Part shown: one piece after another, positions 49,060 to 55,759 of the stretch
Position numbering within the stretch: position 1 is the first letter of the stretch
How the letters are laid out: each line of letters begins with the position of its first letter
DNA from: Henningerozyma blattae CBS 6284
Taxonomy: Eukaryota; Ascomycota; Saccharomycetes; Saccharomycetales; Saccharomycetaceae
Direction of reading: 5' to 3'
DNA: 64,000 bases
NCBI RefSeq assembly: GCF_000315915.1
Contig: NC_020187.1
Span: 868,001 to 932,000, forward strand
Position numbers and translations under genes: made by a program
The notes under the pieces: model-generated
Seen by the model: only the letters and a program-made list of their open reading frames with translations
The model's database searches: none
Told to the model about the DNA's origin: nothing

Positions 49060-50478
49060 TTAACTGCTTGAATTTTTTTCTTGTTGTACCATAATACCGT
49101 TTTTACCCAATCTGAATCCTAGGAATTCTACAGACTCTTGTAAGAAATGACATTTCTTCTTTTTGCATACCAAATTTTCCTTCTTCAAGATTTGTAACAC
49201 TTTGCGGATATCTTGAAGATGAGATTTCTTATCTTTCGAGGCAATTAGGATATCATCTAAGTAAACAAAAACATTAGGAATATTGCCTAATAACCGTTGC
49301 ATGTATCTAGAAAAGGTAGCTGGGGCGTTACATAAGCCAAACGGCATTACTTTGTATTAATAGTGGCCAAAAGGGGTAGTAAAGCAGGTCATTTCTTCAC
49401 TATCCGGATCTAGTGGAATCTGATGATAGCCCGAATGTAGATCCAGAGTGGTAAAAAGAACACAATCGCAGAGTTTACTTAACAAATCGTCTATTCGAGG
49501 TAATGGAAAGGGATCCTTAACTGTAACTTTGTTTAACTCTCTGAAATCGACAACCATCCTAAAACTACCGTCTTTTTTCTTAACTAATAGTACAGGTGAT
49601 GAGTATGGAGATTTACTCTCACTGATAAATTGATTTTTTAACAAATCTTCAACAATTTGGCGGCATTCTTTCTCTAATTTCGGTGTTAAACGAGTACGGA
49701 GCTAAACGAGGTGGTCGTCCTCCCTCCTTTAAGATAATATTATGTGAGTATGACTTAGTACCAGCATTCGGAGGAAGAGTATCAGTTACAGTAGTAGCAA
49801 AATCTTGGCGGATATCAGCAGGTAACAGCGTAAAGGAATCAGAGGCGAGGGTAGAATCTAGGGTAAGTACAAATACTTCGGCAAGTTCTGAACCATAATA
49901 ATCAGGAATAGTGCCTTCGTGTAGACAGTCAACAGCGATGGATAAGGATTCAGAGGGACATACTAAATCTAAGTGATCTTTCATAATAGGCCAACCGATC
50001 ATGACACGTTCGGGTGCCACATACGCGGCAACCTTGAGTAACTGATCTTGGACTTGGATACTGCATGTGGTAGCCAGGGTTGATTGAGCAGATCCTGGAA
50101 GAGCACCTTTCCACTTAAATGGGGTACCGAATAGGTGGGCCAGTGGTGTTGAGCAATTAGGGAAGCACTTACAAATGTGGTGGGACTACCGGAGTCAAAT
50201 AAAACAGTAACTGGAACATTATTAACAAGGCAACAGGGTTCTAAGCGAGGACCAACGGGAGGTATGGGTTCAGCAGAAAAGGTAGGTGCTACGGGATGTG
50301 GATGATCAACAACAGTAGGGATGTCAGAATCATGGTTGATTGGAGTGTCAGAGTCAGGATATACAGAAGGGTGTTGGGAATCAATATTAGCCATAGAAGA
50401 AGCGTTAGCAGTGGAAGCGGCTTGGGAGTGATCGAACTGAGGCGAATACGAAAGACGAGTGGTGACTAGCTTAGTCAC
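49060..50478 (-). pseudogene. pol, protease and reverse transcriptase part, with three lesions
   Basis: Continuing upstream from the RNase H part. The RT fingers/palm (SPYSSPVLLVKKKDGSFRMV, LDLHSGYHQIPL) and the catalytic YLDD motif in NVFVYLDDILIAS are present. The protease region (to 50478) has the aspartic active site LFDSGSPTTF. Three lesions break the frame: a TAA codon at 49357-49359, a one-base shift near 49691-49697, and a shift in the G-run at 50120-50123. Together with the T-run shift at 49073 the element cannot encode full Pol as read. Two of the shifts lie in homopolymers, where assembly errors are common. Confidence 0.85.
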
Positions 50479-51295
50479 GGTGTGAACGGTGTGATCTAGG
50501 CCTCGCGGAACGAGTGGAATTTTTTGGGCATTTAGCAGCTACATGACCGCTAGAGAAACAGTGGAAACAGAGGTGGTTCTGAGAGCACAATTGACGACAC
50601 TTTTCACGCCAGGAATCATCCGAGTTACGAGGATGATAAGATGTGGTGTTGTATCGGGAACGAGACGAAACACGGCGAGGAGTAGAGGAAATAGCCATAA
50701 TGACATCACCATCGGCATCGACCGTAGGGGTGGAATTATCATCTAATAATGGAGAGATACCAGGGTAGTAACAGCAGTGTTCTGCACGAATAGCCAACTG
50801 GGTTGCTTCGTAAAACGAGGATACGGTTCTTAAACGTAAGTCTTTGCGAGTGTTTGGTTTCAACCCTTTAATGAAAAGATTGATTAAAACATCATTACTC
50901 AAGGAACGTGGTGGTAGGAGTTTGCGGTAACGGTTAAAGGTTGAAACGTAGGCTTCGATCTTGTCTTTTTGCGTTAACGAGGAAAGCTTCTGAATAACAT
51001 CATAGGAGTCAAACTTACCTTGGAAGGCTTGTTTAAAAGCCTCTTTGAAGGCGTCAAAGGCCATTTCGGACACATCGTGATTGCCAGAGAAGGTCATGAA
51101 CCAGTCTAAGGCCGGACCATATAAATTAGCAGCCAAATGACAGATACGTTCATAATCGTTCGTAACACGTTTTACGACAAACTGCACTTCGAGGGATTGC
51201 AAAAAACTATGCAACTTGATAATATCCTTACGCTCACCGGTAAAGTCATGAGGAACTTTAATTTCAGCTGGCATGACAGCAACAGGAGAAGACAT
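50471..51295 (-). CDS. gag of the Ty3-like element
   Basis: An intact 274-codon gag starting MSSPVAVMPAEIKVP. It has a helical capsid region with a Ty3-type core (FQGKFDSYDVIQKLSSLTQ, YVSTFNRYRKLLP, LFIKGLKPNTRKDLR) and a C-terminal nucleocapsid zinc knuckle C-x2-C-x4-H-x4-C (CFHCFSSGHVAAKC) followed by a basic tail. Size is close to the Gag3 of S. cerevisiae Ty3 (290). The stop lies just inside the pol frame, and a likely +1 shift site lies 22-30 bases earlier. The first 339 bases are repeated almost perfectly at 51389-51727 across the gap. Confidence 0.9.
   Translation of the reverse strand: MSSPVAVMPAEIKVPHDFTGERKDIIKLHSFLQSLEVQFVVKRVTNDYERICHLAANLYGPALDWFMTFSGNHDVSEMAFDAFKEAFKQAFQGKFDSYDVIQKLSSLTQKDKIEAYVSTFNRYRKLLPPRSLSNDVLINLFIKGLKPNTRKDLRLRTVSSFYEATQLAIRAEHCCYYPGISPLLDDNSTPTVDADGDVIMAISSTPRRVSSRSRYNTTSYHPRNSDDSWREKCRQLCSQNHLCFHCFSSGHVAAKCPKNSTRSARPRSHRSHRD
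50500..50506 (-). promoter_or_regulatory. putative programmed +1 ribosomal frameshift heptamer GCG-AGG-C
   Basis: In the gag frame the codons read GCG AGG C near the 3' end of gag. A +1 shift here enters a frame that stays open through the overlap into the protease region. The heptamer combines the P-site codon of the Ty3 site (GCG-AGU-U) with the slow A-site codon of the Ty1 site (CUU-AGG-C). Frame relationship and sequence are direct; activity is inferred. Confidence 0.6.
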
Positions 51296-51341
51296 AGTGA
51301 CAAAATAACCGAAACAGTGGGATAAAACAATTATAAAAATA

Positions 51342-51368
51342 CGCTACCAGGTGTTGTAAACCAACTTA
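51342..51368 (-). other. primer-binding site and 5' LTR tail of the Ty3-like element
   Basis: On the minus strand the sequence reads an LTR-like end TTTACAACA, two bases CC, then TGGTAGCG (51342-51349), complementary to the 3' end of initiator tRNA-Met. This is the same arrangement as in Ty3. The LTR start TGTTGTAG at 46854 and this end TACAACA form the inverted terminal repeat expected of one LTR. The rest of this LTR is hidden by the N-run. Confidence 0.75.
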
Positions 51369-51388
51369 NNNNNNNNNNNNNNNNNNNN
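51369..51388. other. assembly gap (20 N)
   Basis: Twenty N symbols separate an LTR tail from a truncated copy of gag. The size is probably a placeholder. The gap sits inside near-identical repeats (gag copies either side), so the true length and order are uncertain. Confidence 1.
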
Positions 51389-51727
51389 GATCTTGTCTTT
51401 TTGCGTTAACGAGGAAAGCTTCTGAATAACATCATAGGAGTCAAACTTACCTTGGAAGGCTTGTTTAAAAGCCTCTTTGAAGGCGTCAAAGGCCATTTCG
51501 GACACATCGTGATTGCCAGAGAAGGTCATGAACCAGTCTAAGGCCGGACCATATAAATTAGCAGCCAAATGACAGATACGTTCATAATCGTTCGTAACAC
51601 GTTTTACGACAAACTGCACTTCGAGGGATTGCAAAAAACTATGCAACTTGATAATATCTTTACGCTCACCGGTAAAGTCATGAGGAACTTTAATTTCAAC
51701 TGGCATGACAACAACAGGAGAAGACAT
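51389..51727 (-). pseudogene. second, truncated copy of the gag 5' part
   Basis: A copy of the first 339 bases of gag, with the start codon at 51725-51727, differing from the copy at 50957-51295 at only about four positions. It is cut at the N gap. Upstream of its start the leader agrees with the first copy for about 35 bases and then joins the LTR at 51768 with no primer-binding site, unlike the first copy. Confidence 0.85.
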
Positions 51728-51768
51728 AGTGACAAAATAACCGAAACAGTGGGATAAAACAATAATAA

Positions 51769-52077
51769 TACTGGGATTCAAGAGAGTTAGACATTGTTAT
51801 ACAGTGTTTAAGATGTAAAGACGATTGCTTTATTTAGACATATATAGTAAATTCTATAACTAAAATGAATATATTTCTTAAATAGGGGTTTTCGATATAA
51901 ACAGAAAAACACATTTTAAACAACAAGTCACGTGATAAGTATTTTTTTTACCACTAATTAGAAAATGATATAATCATATTCCAGCACACAAGTATGTAAC
52001 TAGCAGTTGCTCAGTGTTGTGTATAATTTCTAGTTAGCAACTTGTAGATGAGTACGAGGTCAATCTTGTCTACAGCA
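51769..52077 (-). mobile_element. right-hand LTR of the hybrid type beside tRNA-Ser
   Basis: A 309-base LTR with the same hybrid layout as the one at 46544: on the minus strand TGCTGTAGAC (52077) through ACTTGTG, then TGCTGGAATATG to CCCAGTA (51769). The 91-base head differs from the left copy at roughly one base in ten, so the two are not a recent duplicate. Its outer end is six bases from the first base of tRNA-Ser, fitting Ty3-type targeting of Pol III start sites. No primer-binding site follows its inner end. Confidence 0.8.
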
Positions 52078-52083
52078 AACAGA

Positions 52084-52165
52084 GGCAACTTGGCCGAGTG
52101 GTTAAGGCGATAGATTAGAAATCTCTTGGGCTCTGCCCGCACAGATTCGAATCCTGTAGTTGTCG
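52084..52165 (+). tRNA. tS(AGA): tRNA-Ser (anticodon AGA), with two stem mismatches
   Basis: Class II cloverleaf: acceptor GGCAACT/AGTTGTC with discriminator G, D-arm, anticodon loop TTAGAAA (AGA), long variable arm TGGGC-TCT-GCCCG and T-loop TTCGAAT. The overall sequence is close to S. cerevisiae tRNA-Ser(AGA). Two pairs are broken: T opposite C in the anticodon stem (position 28-42) and A opposite C at the base of the T-loop (53-61), where G-C is nearly universal. No terminator separates it from tRNA-Val three bases downstream. It may be a decaying copy. Confidence 0.88.
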
Positions 52166-52168
52166 TTT

Positions 52169-52242
52169 GGTTTCGTGGTCTAGTTGGTTATGGCATCTGC
52201 TTAACACGCAGAACGTCCCCAGTTCGATCCTGGGCGAAATCA
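52169..52242 (+). tRNA. tV(AAC): tRNA-Val (anticodon AAC)
   Basis: A clean cloverleaf: acceptor GGTTTCG/CGAAATC plus A, anticodon stem TCTGC/GCAGA with loop TTAACAC (AAC), T-arm CCCAG-TTCGATC-CTGGG. It is nearly identical to S. cerevisiae tRNA-Val(AAC), without intron. The T-rich stretch TTTCTTTTTT at 52252-52261 is the first plausible Pol III terminator for both this gene and the tRNA-Ser before it. Confidence 0.97.
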
Positions 52243-52261
52243 TATTTTACATTTCTTTTTT

Positions 52262-53472
52262 GCTGCAATTCGCAGCAGTCACGTGACACGCTCTGCCAAA
52301 GCGGCTAACACGGACGAATCAGATTGCAGTTGTAGCAAACAAACCACACTCTTTTATTTTAAGAAACAAGGCTCTTGCCGTTGCAAGCATAGAATTCCCG
52401 TTCGGGACGATATTGTGAGCACCAAACACGCATAGGGAATTGGCTCACACATTGCTTTACGTAGTGCATTGGGCATTTCGGGCTTGCTACTTGCTGCTTG
52501 TTTCTTGTTTCTTGTTTCTTGTTTCTTACTCCACCCTCCACCCTCCACCCTCGACCGTATTGCTCCACCCTATCCCTGTATGTTTCACGCTCTATGTTTC
52601 AGGCTCATGCACCGGCTAACTCGGCACATACATCACCGGAAACGGCACAGCCTGGCAACTGGTAGTCCGGAACGGTCTTGGTCTTTTGCCTTTTTCCTTT
52701 TGCCGTATCCTTGCATGTGTCCCCGCCGCCTCGTTGAGATTGTCCAGGGGTTCCAAAGGGGCAATGCCATGCTCTGATCTGAGCTGCCTGAAACAGACAC
52801 TCCCAGATTCTTTGCCAATTCGGGCACGCCTGCTGCATCGGGCATCGCAGTCTGTGCAAAGTGGCAGTTGCCTCTTTCGGCCGCATGTCCAAGGGAAACG
52901 TTTCCGCATTGGGCTGGCACGCGCTGCTGCGTGCGTTTCTCTGCGCTTGCCGCAAGGGGCAGATCTGCACACGGCACACAATGCGGGACGCGGTGCGCGC
53001 GTGTCTGTGGGCCACAACGCACTGCTGCGCGTCCACTCTGGCTTGCCGTCGTCTGCGGTCGCGTCTGCGGTCGCGTCTTCGCAGTAGGCCGTGGCCGGCC
53101 ACTTAGACTTCCGCAAACGGAAACCGCCAGGGCGCGCGTATTCCGTGCGCGTGCTTCTGCGGGCTGCCTTCTGCAGGCGCGTCTGTTTACTCGGCACCCC
53201 TGACCAAACACGGAAAAAAGACCTCCCATCGTTTCGACCACTTGGCTTAATATGCTTATGGCGGTTTGATGCAGACTGAGACTTTAGTGTCACAGCTAAG
53301 GCAGCTAATGTAGTCGTTTGCCGAACAAAGAGACTCCATGGGTCACAGCCACTCGATGCAGTCTTAGTTTGCCACCGGGCCAAAAAAAGAAAAAAAATAT
53401 AATATACTATAATAGAATAGAATAGAATATTATAATACTATGATATTATACCGGTTGCAGCCACCTTGCCGT
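52262..53472. promoter_or_regulatory. GC-rich island with short tandem repeats upstream of the DFG5-like gene
   Basis: About 1.2 kb without a credible gene. From about 52600 to 53260 the DNA is strikingly GC-rich against an AT-rich genome, and long open stretches appear on both strands simply because stop codons are rare. Tandem repeats are present: TTTCTTG-type units (52501-52528), CCACCCT units (52531-52551), and two copies of GTCTGCGGTCGC plus a partial third (53051-53082). It ends at an AT-rich patch with a GAATA repeat (about 53411-53430). The island fills the upstream region of the DFG5-like gene; regulatory use is inference. Confidence 0.55.
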
Positions 53473-53691
53473 GGTATATAATGGGCGGTTGATTTTGTGG
53501 TCTTGTAATTTGGCAGTGTTTGGCATTTCCATTTGCCACAAAGCTTTGCTCTGTAGCTGTATCTGTATCTGTATCTGTATCTCCAGATCCTTCACTCTTC
53601 TACTTCTCACTCGCACAAACATACACAAGTACAATCACAAGTACACAAGTTCACAAGTACAATCACAAGTACAATCACAAGTACAATCACA
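53473..53691 (+). promoter_or_regulatory. TATA box and repeated, nearly G-poor leader of the DFG5-like gene
   Basis: GTATATAATGGG at about 53473 is a strong TATA candidate about 215 bases before the ATG. A CTGTAT hexamer repeat (53557-53582) is followed by a leader built of AAGTACAATCAC units (about 53625-53691) that runs up to the start codon. Such A/C-rich repeats give an unstructured 5' leader, consistent with efficient translation. Transcription start is not determined. Confidence 0.55.
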
Positions 53692-55395
53692 ATGAATAAA
53701 CTACTTCTCGCTCTATCGGCTGTGGCCGCAGCTGGAGCCATCGAAATCGATACCCACAGTAAGGAATCCATCTGTAACGCCACGTCGTTGATTCAGGACG
53801 GGCTGCTGGATTACTACGAGGGCAATCGTTACGGTGGTACCGTCGGTATTTTCCAGCCACCTTACTACTGGTGGCAATCCGGTGAAGCGTTCGGCTCACT
53901 GCTAAACAATTGGTATCTGTGTCAAAACGATACTTACGAAAAATTGATCTACGACGCTATCTTGGCCCAAGCTGGTCCTAATTATGATTTCGTCCCCAAG
54001 AATCAAACCATGGTCGAAGGTAACGATGATCAGGGTGTCTTCGATATGACTATCTTGGATGCCATGGAAAGAAACTTCACTGCCCCTCCAAAGGGTTCTC
54101 CATCTTGGTTGGACATGAACCAACGTGTTTTCAATTCCATGTACGACAGATGGGACACCACTTCTTGTAACGGTGGTATCAGATGGCAAATCTACTCTTG
54201 GAACAACGGGTACGACTACAAGAATGCAGTTTCTACTGGTTCCTTGTTCCACATCGCCGCTAGATTGGCCCGTTACACCGGTAATGCCTCTTATTTCCAG
54301 GTCGCAGACACCATCTTCGATTGGTTGACCTCGGTCAACTACGTCATGTTCGACGACAAGTACGGTTACGTCATGGACGGTGCCTCCATTGAACAGAACT
54401 GTACCGATATCACCCGAATCGAATGGACTTACAACTTTGGTATCATCATGGACGGTTGTGCTTATTTGTATAATGCCACCAACGGTTCCGCCAAATGGGA
54501 ACAATGTACCACCAAATTGTTAGCCGGTGCCAAGGACGATTTCTTCGACAAGAATGATATCATGTACGAAGCTGCTTGTCAAACAAACAACAAATGTAAC
54601 AACGACCAACGTTCTTTCAAAGCTTTGCTTGCCAGATTCTTGGGTACCACCAGTGTCCTTGCCCCCTACACCGAATCCACCATCAAGCCAATGATCAACG
54701 CTTCTGCCATCGGTGCTGCCAAATCATGTAACGGTGGTTACGACGGCCACACTTGTGGTTTAAGCTGGCAAAAGGGTACCAACGACGGTTACTACGGTAT
54801 GGGTGAACAGATGTCTGCTTTGGAAATCATCCAAAACTTGTTGATCAACGATTACCCACCACCATTAGTCGCTCCAAACGGTGGTTGTTTCAACGAAACC
54901 GTCAACGACACTCAAACCCGTTTGAGACCTCCAAGAGGCTTGAACGTCACTTCAAGAACCACTTTGAACGGTACCGTCATCCCACAAGGTACTTTCATCT
55001 ACATCAACGACACAAACATCACTGGTGGTGTTTCTGTTGTTTTGAATTCAAACACCACTGCCGGTTCTTACTTGTACTTGAACAGCACCAATTTGACCGC
55101 AGGTACCTACATGTTCTACGAACCATCCACCCAAGTCGACATCGTCGGAGGCTCCATCTTCAACTGTTCAAGCAACAACTTGACCCACTCCTTCGATTTA
55201 TTCTGTAAATTGACAAACTCTTCCGACGGATCCTTTGTCTTTTACAACAATACAAACTTGGTTAACGATCTAAGAAACTTCTACAACACTACAAACATCA
55301 CCATCGGTACCACCATCTTAAAGGGTAACACCGACGCAAACTTGACCTCTTCCATCATCTCTCAAAACAGAAAGAAAATCCAAACTAAATCATAA
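53692..55395 (+). CDS. DFG5-like: DFG5-like GH76 protein with an atypical glycosylation-rich tail
   Basis: A 567-residue secreted protein. A signal peptide occupies about residues 1-16 (MNKLLLALSAVAAAGA). The GH76 domain (about 20-395) follows Dfg5 closely: LLDYYEGNRYGGTVGIF, the catalytic aspartate pair D112-D113 in EGNDDQGVF, IRWQIYSWNNGYDYKNAV, and TCGLSWQKGTNDGYYGMGEQ. Dfg5 and Dcw1 are thought to transfer GPI proteins to cell-wall glucan and are GPI-anchored. Here the family's C-terminus is replaced by about 170 residues with about 16 N-x-S/T sites and repeating beta-like phrases (GTFIYIN, GSYLYLN, GTYMFYE, GSFVFYN), ending QNRKKIQTKS with no GPI signal. Codons are strongly biased to preferred ones and G/C-ending, unlike neighbours. 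Dfg5-type enzyme is near certain; true location is not. Confidence 0.9.
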   Translation: MNKLLLALSAVAAAGAIEIDTHSKESICNATSLIQDGLLDYYEGNRYGGTVGIFQPPYYWWQSGEAFGSLLNNWYLCQNDTYEKLIYDAILAQAGPNYDFVPKNQTMVEGNDDQGVFDMTILDAMERNFTAPPKGSPSWLDMNQRVFNSMYDRWDTTSCNGGIRWQIYSWNNGYDYKNAVSTGSLFHIAARLARYTGNASYFQVADTIFDWLTSVNYVMFDDKYGYVMDGASIEQNCTDITRIEWTYNFGIIMDGCAYLYNATNGSAKWEQCTTKLLAGAKDDFFDKNDIMYEAACQTNNKCNNDQRSFKALLARFLGTTSVLAPYTESTIKPMINASAIGAAKSCNGGYDGHTCGLSWQKGTNDGYYGMGEQMSALEIIQNLLINDYPPPLVAPNGGCFNETVNDTQTRLRPPRGLNVTSRTTLNGTVIPQGTFIYINDTNITGGVSVVLNSNTTAGSYLYLNSTNLTAGTYMFYEPSTQVDIVGGSIFNCSSNNLTHSFDLFCKLTNSSDGSFVFYNNTNLVNDLRNFYNTTNITIGTTILKGNTDANLTSSIISQNRKKIQTKS

Positions 55396-55730
55396 TCGGA
55401 CGAACGTCTAGATTATACTATACTATACTATACTATACTATACTATATTATATGATAACTTTTTTTGTTTCCCTTCTAATTTCTAATACCCCCCTCCTAC
55501 CCGCCTCACCTCTTATGATCGTTATTCATTGGTTCGTATTTATTTCTATTCTATATCCATTACCACTATTCTCACTATATATTACATATTTAATAAATTG
55601 ACTTTACAAAAACAAAGTGGACGGAGCATACCACTCACTCCCCCCACCCTCTGGTGACCCCGTCATAGACATATTGCTCGACACTTCCCGGGCGGCAGCA
55701 TCTTCGGCTGCAGCCCTTTCAACTGCAAAT
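55396..55730. repeat. 3' flank of the DFG5-like gene with TACTA pentamer repeat
   Basis: A run of tandem TACTA units lies at about 55415-55450, directly after the stop codon, and is likely part of the 3' UTR or terminator region (yeast 3'-end signals use TA-rich elements). The rest up to 55600 is pyrimidine-rich. No gene is recognised. Confidence 0.6.
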
Positions 55731-55759
55731 ATGAGACATATCCAAGAAATATGTCTCAT
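55731..55759. repeat. perfect 11-bp inverted repeat (hairpin)
   Basis: ATGAGACATAT at 55731-55741 and ATATGTCTCAT at 55749-55759 are perfect complements with a 7-base loop CCAAGAA. No T-run follows, so it is not a Pol III terminator. It lies between the DFG5-like gene and a degenerate retroelement and could be a hairpin within the relic, or a dyad binding site. Confidence 0.7.

Larger units (their letters stand above)
46544..51368 (-). mobile_element. Ty3/gypsy-type LTR retrotransposon, nearly full length but broken
   Basis: In minus-strand order: LTR tail and primer-binding site (51342-51368), gag (50471-51295), protease, reverse transcriptase, RNase H and integrase (46866-50478), polypurine tract (46855-46867) and 3' LTR (46544-46854). 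The order PR-RT-RH-IN, the primer-binding site matching the 3' end of initiator tRNA-Met, and a +1 shift between gag and pol all mark the Ty3/Metaviridae class. The 5' LTR is lost in a 20-N assembly gap. Pol carries one nonsense and three frameshift differences, so the copy is inactive as read. A second gag fragment and LTR follow to the right, ending beside a tRNA gene. Confidence 0.9.

Noticed and set aside
52605..53383. Several overlapping open frames up to 255 codons on both strands in the GC-rich island
   Set aside because: Stops are rare in GC-rich DNA. The translations are low-complexity, arginine/alanine/threonine-rich and lack motifs, and the frames overlap each other in all phases.
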